Below, one piece after another: positions 55,346-63,175 of a stretch of 64,000 nucleotides of DNA (the first letter of the stretch is position 1; every line of letters begins with the position of its first letter). The notes under the pieces were generated by a model that saw nothing but the letters and a program-made list of their open reading frames with translations, was not told the origin of the DNA and did no database searches. The translations under genes were made by a program, and so were the position numbers. This stretch comes from Lentibacillus amyloliquefaciens (lineage in GTDB: Bacteria; Bacillota; Bacilli; Bacillales; Amphibacillaceae), in contig NZ_CP013862.1 in the NCBI RefSeq assembly GCF_001307805.1, positions 1,860,001 to 1,924,000 of the forward strand, written 5' to 3'.

Positions 55346-56356
55346 TCATCCTTTTTTCTTCGCCAGTTCATCACGATCCAATGCCCGCGGCGGTTCTTCC
55401 ATCCAGCCGTGCTTTATCATAATATTTGCTCCATCTTCTGCGTATTTCAGAATTTCATTCAAAAGTCGGTTATACATCGTGCCAAGATCTCTCCTTGGAC
55501 TCATGGACATGCCTGTTCCATAAAACCCAACACTCATGGCAATTAAGCCAGTACTATAATACATCAACAATTTGTCAGAAAATGTATAGGTTGTCGAGTC
55601 AGTTACGGAATCTTCCATCCTTGCTGACGCAGGAATATCATCTTCATGCAATACAGATCCAAAAATCTCACAATGTTTTTGAGCAATTTCCTTACCTCTG
55701 ACCAAATACTTGCGTACATCTGTATTCGTGGCGACTTGGCTGAATCCAATTAACGTAGCTGCCCCCAGTGCGTTCCGGAAATAATTACCAAATAAATTGT
55801 TAATTTCCGTCCCTGTCAATGGTCTTCTTTCGCCAAAGTAGCCTGTCAGAAAGTTCTGGTTCCGCACAAAATCGTAACTTTCCGGTTTCGGCAGAGTTGG
55901 GTACATCGTGTATAGACCTTTCGTTTGCAGAACGTTGTTGATCATTTTCACAAACTCTATATGTTCCTGTACACATCCTGAAAAAAAGTGATAAATATCT
56001 TCCCTGCCGGCTAATCCAAGACTGACGCTATGTGCCTGAATAGCTAATTGAGCGCCCTGCTGAAGGTAATAAAGCGTATAAGAATCAGAATATAATTTCG
56101 GAGCACTTACGTCGACATCTTCATTCAAATTAAAACCATATGGAATCGGATAAATTTCCTTGTTAAAGATTTCCTGTATTTTGGTTACATGGGACTGAGC
56201 CAGCTTCAAACCATGCATGACAAGCTGTTTAACCTCTTCATCTTCGGTATGTGCTGAGAAATACTCAAGTTGGCAGATTAAGCCGGTATCATTCATATAA
56301 GTTGTCCAAAGCTGAGTGATTTCTGCTGATGTAAGTGATTGATTCTCTGTGTTCAT
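55346..56356 (-). CDS. DUF3231-family protein
   Basis: A 336-aa protein of two similar halves, each a ferritin-like helical bundle (LTSAEITQLWTTYMNDTGLI against LTGTEINNLFGNYFRNALGA). This internal duplication is the hallmark of DUF3231, a Bacillaceae family related to CotF-type spore coat proteins. ATG at 56356 after GGAGGTGCC. Probably expressed in sporulation. No catalytic site is claimed. Confidence 0.87.
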   Translation of the reverse strand: MNTENQSLTSAEITQLWTTYMNDTGLICQLEYFSAHTEDEEVKQLVMHGLKLAQSHVTKIQEIFNKEIYPIPYGFNLNEDVDVSAPKLYSDSYTLYYLQQGAQLAIQAHSVSLGLAGREDIYHFFSGCVQEHIEFVKMINNVLQTKGLYTMYPTLPKPESYDFVRNQNFLTGYFGERRPLTGTEINNLFGNYFRNALGAATLIGFSQVATNTDVRKYLVRGKEIAQKHCEIFGSVLHEDDIPASARMEDSVTDSTTYTFSDKLLMYYSTGLIAMSVGFYGTGMSMSPRRDLGTMYNRLLNEILKYAEDGANIMIKHGWMEEPPRALDRDELAKKKG

Positions 56357-56417
56357 TCCCGGCACCTCCTAACTTCGATATCCATATTTTTCACCAAAAT
56401 ATTGAATTATATGCGAG

Positions 56418-56450
56418 AAAAAAGTCGATCCATGACGAACCGACTTTTTT
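56418..56450 (-). terminator. Terminator after the UspA gene
   Basis: AAAAAAGTCG and CGACTTTTTT form a 10-bp stem with T runs in both directions, 18 bp past the uspA stop on the minus strand. Confidence 0.85.
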
Positions 56451-56467
56451 CATTTATCGTTATTCTG

Positions 56468-56902
56468 TTATTTAATTACTAACACAGGACAAACTGCCTC
56501 CTGCACAACTCTGTTGCTGACACTGCCGAGAAATATTTTCTTGACACCGCCAAGCCCTCTGCTTCCAACAATGATTAAATCAATATCATGGTTCTCAGCG
56601 TATTCACATATTTTCGTTCCTTCATTCCGGTGGGTGTCTTCAATGATAATATCTGTCGTGACGTTTATCCCGTCACCTTCGAATTCTTTTTTGATTTCTT
56701 CCATGTCCGGCCGAAGATTTTCAGCAAGCTCCCACTGAATGTTTTTTGCTATCGTTATATTTGTGCTTGGCCCGTATTGGGACACAACCGATATTACGTG
56801 CACCTCTGTTTTCGGAACCCCGGACGCCTGTAACCTGGCCTCCTGAAGCGCTTCTTTACTCAAAACCGATCCATCATAAGCCACTAGAATTTTACGTTTC
56901 AT
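56468..56902 (-). CDS. Universal stress protein UspA
   Basis: A 144-aa alpha/beta protein that binds ATP in the UspA manner: ILVAYDGSVLSKEALQEA at the N-terminus and the phosphate loop GSRGLGGVKKIFLGSVSNRV (G-x2-G-x9-G-S) at the C-terminus. ATG at 56902 after GGGGAGTG. The role in stress survival is known only in general terms. Monocistronic. Confidence 0.92.
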   Translation of the reverse strand: MKRKILVAYDGSVLSKEALQEARLQASGVPKTEVHVISVVSQYGPSTNITIAKNIQWELAENLRPDMEEIKKEFEGDGINVTTDIIIEDTHRNEGTKICEYAENHDIDLIIVGSRGLGGVKKIFLGSVSNRVVQEAVCPVLVIK

Positions 56903-57122
56903 AATAGGCACTCCCCTTCCTGAGATTCAGGAAACAGTAAACCTTTCCCTATTTATATTATACCATTGTTCAGCATCGTATTGTGTCGTGTTTTCAAACT
57001 TTATGTGAATTTTTCTAAATATTGAAACGGATCGAATTGAATCTATAGCTGCTGTTTACACCGCTCAACAGTCGGGAATAATCAACATTAGCTTTTATAT
57101 TGAAAAGGAGAGGAGCAATAAC

Positions 57123-58526
57123 GTGACACCCAATCAAATAGGTTTCGCATTATTATATCTGGGATTATTTCTAATTATCGGCAAATCGATCAGAATACGC
57201 GTGAAATGGATGCAGAACTTGTTCCTGCCCTCATCTGTCATCGGCGGGTTTCTTGCTCTGATTTTGGGTCCGCAAGTACTCGGCAGCATCATGGAAAATG
57301 TCACAGGTGAGGATTCATTCTGGGCAACAGGGCTACTTACCCCTGAAATTATGAATGTATGGACCCCGCTTGCAGGATTAATGATCAATGTTGTCTTTGC
57401 CACACTATTTTTGGGAACCGTCCTCCCTAGTCTGAAAAAGGTCTGGAACATTGGCGGACCACAGCTTGCATTTGGCTGGACGCTTGGCTGGGGGCAATAT
57501 GTTTTTGGTCTGCTGCTGGCTATCCTGATTCTGGTACCGTTCTATGACATGCCGCCGTTTGTCGGGGCCCTGATTGAAATAGGCTTTGAAGGCGGGCACG
57601 GTACAGCAGCCGGACTTCAGGGAACATTTGAAGATCTTGGATTTGCCGAGGCATATGACCTGGCTATTGGCCTTGCGACTGTTGGTATTTTATCAGGTGT
57701 CATTATTGGGATTGCCGCCATCAACTGGGCGGTGCGAAAGAATCATGCAAAAACAATCAGCGATGTTAAGGATGCATCTGAACTGAAAAGAGCTGGCATT
57801 GTGGAGTTTGAAAATCGTGATGCAGCAGCGAAAATGACAGTGCGGCCGGAATCAATTGAACCGCTCTCTCTGCATTTTGCGATGATTGGAATCGCTATTC
57901 TGGTTGGTTATGTATTGCTTGAGGGCATAACCTGGCTGGAACAAGCGATCATCGGTTCTGATTTTATGACCTATGTCCCGCTGTTCCCGCTTGCCATGAT
58001 TGGCGGAATAATTGTGCAACTGATTGCCTCCAAGATTGATAAAGCGGATATACTTGACCGACAAATGATCATGCGGATACAAGGTTTTTCACTTGATGTA
58101 CTGATATTATCTGCGATTGCCACTGTTTCCCTTGATGTTATCGGACAGTACCTTGTGCCATTCCTGCTGCTTTCACTTGTTGGTATCATCTGGAACGTGC
58201 TTGGTCTCTTCTTCATTGGACCACGAATGATACCATCATATTGGTTTGAAAGAGGTATTGGTGATTTCGGCCAGTCAATGGGGATTACAGCAACGGGTCT
58301 GTTATTAATGCGTGTGGCCGATCCGGAAATGAAATCGCCGGCTTATGAAGGTTTCGGCTATAAACAGCTTGTCTTTGAACCATTTCTGGGCGGCGGTCTT
58401 GTCACCGCACTGTCTGCACCGCTAGTCTTTCAATTTGGCCCGATTCCCTTCCTTATCTTCGCAACCGTGATGCTGGCGATCGGCTTACTTGTCGGCTTGT
58501 TTTATTTCGGGAGGATGAAAAGCTGA
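57123..58526 (+). CDS. gltS: Sodium/glutamate symporter GltS
   Basis: A 467-aa member of the ESS family with ten or more hydrophobic segments. Two re-entrant-loop-like motifs are visible: GFEGGHGTAAGLQGTFEDLG in the first half and IGDFGQSMGITATGLLLMRV in the second. GTG start at 57123 behind AAAAGGAGAGGAG. It imports glutamate with Na+, useful as nutrient and osmolyte. Ends with a good terminator at 58543-58582. Confidence 0.88.
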   Translation: MTPNQIGFALLYLGLFLIIGKSIRIRVKWMQNLFLPSSVIGGFLALILGPQVLGSIMENVTGEDSFWATGLLTPEIMNVWTPLAGLMINVVFATLFLGTVLPSLKKVWNIGGPQLAFGWTLGWGQYVFGLLLAILILVPFYDMPPFVGALIEIGFEGGHGTAAGLQGTFEDLGFAEAYDLAIGLATVGILSGVIIGIAAINWAVRKNHAKTISDVKDASELKRAGIVEFENRDAAAKMTVRPESIEPLSLHFAMIGIAILVGYVLLEGITWLEQAIIGSDFMTYVPLFPLAMIGGIIVQLIASKIDKADILDRQMIMRIQGFSLDVLILSAIATVSLDVIGQYLVPFLLLSLVGIIWNVLGLFFIGPRMIPSYWFERGIGDFGQSMGITATGLLLMRVADPEMKSPAYEGFGYKQLVFEPFLGGGLVTALSAPLVFQFGPIPFLIFATVMLAIGLLVGLFYFGRMKS

Positions 58527-58542
58527 ATCATCAATCATTAAT

Positions 58543-58582
58543 AAAAGCATGGCACTTTAAGTTCAGTGCCATGCTTTTTTTC
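58543..58582 (+). terminator. Terminator after gltS
   Basis: AAAGCATGGCACT and AGTGCCATGCTTT form a 13-bp stem followed by TTTT. It abuts repeat copy D. Confidence 0.9.
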
Positions 58583-58717
58583 CCCGCATGTAATGGTCAG
58601 TAATCCGCCAAAAAACGGCGGCCAACTGACCTTAAATGTCCGATTCGGTTCAACTAACATTCTACAGGGAAGAACACCCTGTAGAATGAAGTTTCACTTT
58701 ACCCCGCATGTAATGGT
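58582..58717 (-). repeat. Two-hairpin dispersed element, copy D, with 16-bp end duplication
   Basis: On the minus strand: TAAAGTGAAAC, hairpin 1 CATTCTACAGGG/CCCTGTAGAATG, linker TTAGTTGAACCGAATCGGAC, hairpin 2 GGTCAG/CTGACC with inner CCGCC/GGCGG. The sequence CCCCGCATGTAATGGT occurs at 58582-58597 and again at 58702-58717, exactly 120 bp apart. Confidence 0.82.
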
Positions 58718-58725
58718 TAACTTTT

Positions 58726-60357
58726 CTATTTTCTCAGTTGTTTTCCCTTCTCTATTTTTTCCCTGATCTCTTTGCCCTGTTCTCTGCCTTTATTTTCTTG
58801 CTTGTCTGGTCGAACATTGTAGACGTATGCTCTATCGTTATCCATCATTTTCTTGGCAGCATAAATCAGCAGAAACTGTATAGCGATGATCGGTATGCCC
58901 ATAAGACCTGAAAGAACTTCCAACGGTGCCAGACCGCCTATTCGCATCAAAAGAAGTGCCAGGACTGTAATGATCGCCGCCACGATAATTCTCAACGCTC
59001 TTGATGGTTCTGCCTGACTCATGTTCTCAGTACCTGTGTAAGAAGCAATGGTATATGTTGTCGAATCCAATGTTGTTGTTAAGAAGATGGTTGCTATGAT
59101 GATAAAGAGGACCAGCACAATATTGGATAACGGTAATGAGCTTAAAATGGCCGGTATAGCTGCCATCGCGTCTTCTTGGACAATATCCAGCACAGGAACT
59201 TCCCCTGTGAGATACCTTTGTACGCCAAGACCGCCTAATACCCCGGTTGCGACCCAGGAAAGGAGTGTCGGTGCAAGTAAATACGTCAGAATCATTTCCT
59301 TGATCGTCCGGCCTTTTGATATTTTGGCGGCAAACACACTGTGCAGCATCGCCCATGTGGCACTGTAAGCGAACCAGAAGACGGTGTTGCTGACAATGTA
59401 TGTGGACCCTTCCATGTTGGTCGAATCCGTATAAATGGATATATCAATATAATTAGCCAGTAAGTGACCAACACTGTCGGTAAAAAAGTTCAAAATGAAA
59501 ATCCCGGGTCCGATAATCATGACGAACAAAGCAAACGCGGCAGCGAGATACATATTCAGGGTACTTAAACGTTTAATTCCCTTTTCAATGCCCAAATAGG
59601 CACTTATGGAGAATAAAAACACCCAAACGATCGTCACAATCAGGGTTAAGGTAAACGACTGTCCAATATTCAACAGTTCGGCCAGATTATAAGTGACAAT
59701 CGGAGCACCCAAACCTAACGTAACCGCTGCACCTGAAAGGATACTGACGAGAAAGACGATGTCCAGTACTTTACCGCCGAAGCCATCCACGAACTTATCG
59801 CCAAAAACATCGCGGCATGCTTCAGATATCCGCATGAACGGCTTTTTGCGAACGTGCAAAATATAACCCATGGCAGGCGCCGCCATAACAAAGATAGCAA
59901 ACACTTGAACACTCCACATAAACATGCTGTAGGCATTTCCCCACAGCAATGCTTCTGCAGATCCTGCTTCAGCGCCAAACGGCGGATTTACCGCCACGTT
60001 CCCCCACTCGGTCATACCGGTACGCATGATGGTTGAGCCAAGCCCCATGGCAATCAGGATCGAAGCATATTCAAACAAATTAAAGCGCGGTTTCTCATTC
60101 GGGTCGCCCAGGACGACATCGCCGTACTTGGAAAATGACAAGTATAACCCGGCCGCAACAAGAATGATTGCGTACCATATGTAACCCCAGGTAAACATGT
60201 TTACAATCTGATCAAAAATGGCGTTTAAGAGTTCCAGCGATTGTTCCTCATACATCGCAAAAGGAATACTAATAAGAATCATGATAATTAATGATGGAGC
60301 AAAAATACGATGGTCGATTAACCTTCTGCTAAGCCCCTTTTTGCTATTCCCTTTCAT
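58726..60357 (-). CDS. BCCT-family transporter (betaine/choline/carnitine type)
   Basis: A 543-aa secondary transporter with twelve hydrophobic segments. The membrane core matches BCCT proteins (FAPSLIIMILISIPFAMYEE, LSFSKYGDVVLGDPNEKPRF, GMGLGSTIMRTGMTEWG, FLTTTLDSTTYTIASYT). The aromatic WWxxW substrate motif of OpuD is replaced by FAYSATWAMLHSV, so the substrate may not be glycine betaine. Start ATG at 60357 after GGAGG. Uptake of compatible solutes fits a halotolerant host. Confidence 0.83.
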   Translation of the reverse strand: MKGNSKKGLSRRLIDHRIFAPSLIIMILISIPFAMYEEQSLELLNAIFDQIVNMFTWGYIWYAIILVAAGLYLSFSKYGDVVLGDPNEKPRFNLFEYASILIAMGLGSTIMRTGMTEWGNVAVNPPFGAEAGSAEALLWGNAYSMFMWSVQVFAIFVMAAPAMGYILHVRKKPFMRISEACRDVFGDKFVDGFGGKVLDIVFLVSILSGAAVTLGLGAPIVTYNLAELLNIGQSFTLTLIVTIVWVFLFSISAYLGIEKGIKRLSTLNMYLAAAFALFVMIIGPGIFILNFFTDSVGHLLANYIDISIYTDSTNMEGSTYIVSNTVFWFAYSATWAMLHSVFAAKISKGRTIKEMILTYLLAPTLLSWVATGVLGGLGVQRYLTGEVPVLDIVQEDAMAAIPAILSSLPLSNIVLVLFIIIATIFLTTTLDSTTYTIASYTGTENMSQAEPSRALRIIVAAIITVLALLLMRIGGLAPLEVLSGLMGIPIIAIQFLLIYAAKKMMDNDRAYVYNVRPDKQENKGREQGKEIREKIEKGKQLRK

Positions 60358-60742
60358 GATGAAACCTCCAATTCCCGGTTCAAAGTTAAGGTCAGATTTA
60401 TCTCTGAACCTGACCTTCAACCCTCCCTTAAAAATAGGTAAATAAGTATATTGTACCTATTACCACATGACTTTATTTATAAACTTCGGGACAAGAGGTA
60501 CGGAATCATTGTCCCCCGCAGCATCTAACATGCAATGCTATTTTTAAAAAAGTTTATGGCTATGCAGACCTCGAGCGAAAGATAAACTGGCCAGGTCCCG
60601 TACTTACGACAAGTATTTTTCAGCTTAAACCTTCATGATACACCGGCCTCAAATCTTCCATTATAACAAAACTGGGAAACATTGGGATTTTATTGCCGAC
60701 ATTCCGGCAGATTGCTAAAATGAAGTCAGTGAGGTGACGCAG

Positions 60743-61603
60743 ATGACTTTTCATACGCCAAACCAGCCGGTCGTTTTCATCACCGGTGCATCAGGTGGAT
60801 TCGGCTTGCTTACGAGTCTCGCATGTGCTGAAGCCGGGTATTTAGTGGTAGCATCGATGCGGGATTTATCAAAGAGTGAGAATCTGATGGAACAAGCACG
60901 GAAAAAAGGTGTAGAAGCAAGCATCGCCTGTATCAGGCTGGATGTAACCAACCAAGAGGACATTGATTCGGCAGTGCCGGAAGTCATTAACCGCTTTGAC
61001 GCCATTGATGTGCTAATCAACAATGCCGGCTATGCTGCGGGTGGGTTTACGGAAGAAGTACCGCTTGAAGCTTGGCGTGAGCAATTTGAAACGAATCTTT
61101 TTGGGTTGATTGCCGTAACGAAAGCCGTCCTTCCCCATATGAGAAAAAGACAGGACGGTACCATCATTAATCTTTCCAGCATCAGCGGAAGAATGGCCCT
61201 TCCCGGTCTCGGACCATATGCGGCATCAAAGTTTGCTGTTGAAGGATTTAGTGAAGCGCTGAGACTCGAAATGCTACCGCATGGTGTACATGTCGTGCTG
61301 GTTGAACCGGGTTCTTATCAAACAGATATCTGGTCAAAAGGGATGAGTGATTTCAATGTTGATTTAGAATCCCCATATAGCGAGGAAACCGAAACTTTAA
61401 TGAAAATGGTCAGCCACATCGCTAAAACAGCCGATGATCCGGAAGAAGTAACGCGGTTGATTGTCAAAGTCACTCAAGAAAATAATCCCAACCTTCGTTA
61501 TCCCGTTGGTAAAAACGTCAAAACCATGACCCGGTTGAAAACCCTGTTGCCATGGAGATGGCTGGAACATATGATTTTGAAAAAGATCAACCCGCGTAAA
61601 TAG
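60743..61603 (+). CDS. Short-chain dehydrogenase/reductase
   Basis: A 286-aa classical SDR. Cofactor motif VFITGASGGFGLLTSLA (TGxxxGxG), NAG motif VLINNAGYAAGG, Ser in NLSSISGRMALPG and the YxxxK pair in GPYAASKFAVEGFSEAL. ATG at 60743 follows GAGGTGACGCAG, favoured over the GTG three codons earlier. The substrate is open. C-terminal MTRLKTLLPWRWLEHMI is amphipathic. The 385 bp before the gene hold no other feature. Confidence 0.87.
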   Translation: MTFHTPNQPVVFITGASGGFGLLTSLACAEAGYLVVASMRDLSKSENLMEQARKKGVEASIACIRLDVTNQEDIDSAVPEVINRFDAIDVLINNAGYAAGGFTEEVPLEAWREQFETNLFGLIAVTKAVLPHMRKRQDGTIINLSSISGRMALPGLGPYAASKFAVEGFSEALRLEMLPHGVHVVLVEPGSYQTDIWSKGMSDFNVDLESPYSEETETLMKMVSHIAKTADDPEEVTRLIVKVTQENNPNLRYPVGKNVKTMTRLKTLLPWRWLEHMILKKINPRK

Positions 61604-61814
61604 AAAGCATTTTGTGCACATTATTCCAACCTTAATACAATCACATCAAAGATACGTGAGATCTGTTTTTCAAAACCGATTTTGATATATGGAACTAAAA
61701 GCTTTTGCAAGGAAGAAATGCAACAGCTAATTTTTAAATCGACCCAGACGCGGAGCCATTTTATGATGACTTTTCATTCCGCTTATGATTAGTTCACCAC
61801 ATCAGCAAGGGTTC

Positions 61815-61895
61815 TTATTTCTTTTGATTTGACATGACAGCAGCCACTAATGATCCAAACGTAATCATTATAACCAACGTTTCAAATACTGTCAT
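61815..61895 (-). CDS. Holin-like type I toxin peptide, 26 aa
   Basis: Encodes MTVFETLVIMITFGSLVAAV followed by MSNQKK. A short N-terminal polar start, one membrane helix and a basic tail are the signature of the TxpA/BsrG/Fst-like 'putative holin-like toxin' family (M.vfeal.lMi.F..li..l). AAGGATG lies upstream of the ATG at 61895. Such peptides depolarise or perturb the membrane and are silenced by an antisense RNA transcribed over the gene's 3' part, and that RNA is not identified here. Confidence 0.75.
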   Translation of the reverse strand: MTVFETLVIMITFGSLVAAVMSNQKK

Positions 61896-62165
61896 ATAAC
61901 GTCATCCTTCCCTTTTGAATCAGGAACTTATTCGACCCATCTCTGCAAACACGTTATTCCCATGAATTGAACTGCAACGTTCCGAGATGGAATATCGTTT
62001 GCCATTATTTCAAAATACCGGATTAAGCCGCCTAGTCTATATGCCATAATGTTTTCGATATGTTGTCTTCATTTTTGTTATGTTTAAGGATATGTGAAGC
62101 GAGGCTTGTCCTATGACACCTGATGACGCAAAATATTGGAAAAATTGACTTTTACCATTTGTTTT

Positions 62166-62292
62166 GGATAAAGTGAAACTTCATTCAGCGGAATGCTTTT
62201 CCCGCTGAATGTTAGTTGAACAGAATCGGACATTTAGGAACAGTTAACCGCCGTTTCTGGGCGGATTACTGTCCATTACATGTGGGATAAAG
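62166..62292 (+). repeat. Two-hairpin dispersed element, copy E
   Basis: Hairpin 1 CATTCAGCGG/CCGCTGAATG. Linker TTAGTTGAACAGAATCGGAC. Hairpin 2 GGAACAGT/ACTGTCC (one mismatch) with CCGCC/GGCGG. GGATAAAG starts the element (62166) and recurs at its end (62285), 119 bp apart. Nothing else is seen between the toxin gene and the HTH gene. Confidence 0.82.
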
Positions 62293-62334
62293 AAACCACA
62301 TTTTGACATCAATAAAAGAAGATTAAGCAACAAC

Positions 62335-62751
62335 TTAATCTCCTTCCAGATACAGACACTGATGCAGTGGCGGACTTCCAAGCACTATCCAAATTTTAAT
62401 AAACAATTCCAGTCTGGGCTGGGAAACGTTATTGAAAATTTTACTAATATTAGGCGGCTTCATGTCTAATTGATCGGCAATATCCTTGATATAAATATCT
62501 TTCTGTTTCGCTATCTCTTTAAACCGATTTTTTATAACAGGCTGACCGCCACTTTCGATCAGCGGGTTAATCGGCTTGAAATGATTGATTTGTTCCATTT
62601 TATCGATTATACAGCCAACCACAAAATCTTCAATCTGATAATTATCATCCCGATTTTTATCACGGTGGCGGTTAATTAAATTTTCAAGTTCAGTCAGTTC
62701 TTTCAACTGATTATAAGTATCCTCTTTAAGCCGAATGGTTAGTTCTTTCAT
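62335..62751 (-). CDS. HTH-domain protein, XRE-like
   Basis: A 138-aa protein. The N-terminus MKELTIRLKEDTYNQLKEL looks like a ribbon-helix-helix or coiled segment. The C-terminal half has a helix-turn-helix (IYIKDIADQLDMKPPNISKI, FNNVSQPRLELFIKIWIVLG). Probably a DNA-binding regulator of accessory DNA. GAGGTGAT precedes the ATG at 62751. No partner gene is evident, although a 30-codon frame is divergently placed. Confidence 0.72.
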   Translation of the reverse strand: MKELTIRLKEDTYNQLKELTELENLINRHRDKNRDDNYQIEDFVVGCIIDKMEQINHFKPINPLIESGGQPVIKNRFKEIAKQKDIYIKDIADQLDMKPPNISKIFNNVSQPRLELFIKIWIVLGSPPLHQCLYLEGD

Positions 62752-62801
62752 GTATAAATCACCTCAGAATTGGACAAGGTATAAGCGAAAGGATGATGAA
62801 A

Positions 62802-62894
62802 ATGATGAACGTTAACGCAGTAAACCATAACGATAAAGAAGAAGATGTCATCGAAACGCTGCACGAAACATTTGACAAAGGCAAAAATGGTTAA
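62802..62894 (+). CDS. Small hypothetical protein, 30 aa
   Basis: MMNVNAVNHNDKEEDVIETL followed by HETFDKGKNG, behind GCGAAAGGATG. It is acidic with one amphipathic helix (EEDVIETLHETFDKG). It starts 50 bp from the divergent HTH gene and could be its partner. No homologue is recognised. The call rests on ribosome site and composition only. Confidence 0.35.
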   Translation: MMNVNAVNHNDKEEDVIETLHETFDKGKNG

Positions 62895-62967
62895 TTTAAA
62901 CAAGTACAATGAGGTATACAACCCTGTCTCTTAAAGACATATTCAAGATATTAACTAAAAATACCTT

Positions 62968-63126
62968 TTAGATTTTTTGTATGCTTTGGTATAACTTCTT
63001 CTTTTTTGAAAAGGCGTGCGGTGTCGTCGCATAGACATGCTCTTCAATCAGCTCTGGGTAAGATAGTTTCAGCAACCATGGGGTATACAAAAAAGATGTA
63101 CCCTGATGGATACACCACTTCGGAAG
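62968..63126 (-). pseudogene. Unidentified gene remnant
   Basis: A frame reads PKWCIHQGTSFLYTPWLLKL and then SYPELIEEHVYATTPHAFSK to a stop at 62968. Its protein-like composition has no start of its own, and repeat copy F cuts into its 5' side. It may be the tail of a transposase or other lost gene. The family was not recognised. Confidence 0.3.
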
Positions 63127-63175
63127 ATAAAGTGAATCTTCAATCAGTGGGGGTCCTTTCTTTCCCCACTGATTG
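63127..63175 (-). repeat. Two-hairpin dispersed element, copy F (first hairpin only)
   Basis: ATAAAGTGAATCTTCAATCA then hairpin CAATCAGTGGGG/CCCCACTGATTG (63141-63152, 63164-63175), ending exactly at the stop codon of the reductase gene. The linker and hairpin 2 are absent. Here hairpin 1 would act as the 3' end of the reductase message. Confidence 0.75.

Noticed and set aside
60385..60416. AAGGTCAG/CTGACCTT dyad before the BCCT gene considered as a copy of the two-hairpin repeat
   Set aside because: It lacks the conserved linker, head and tail; only the stem letters resemble hairpin 2.
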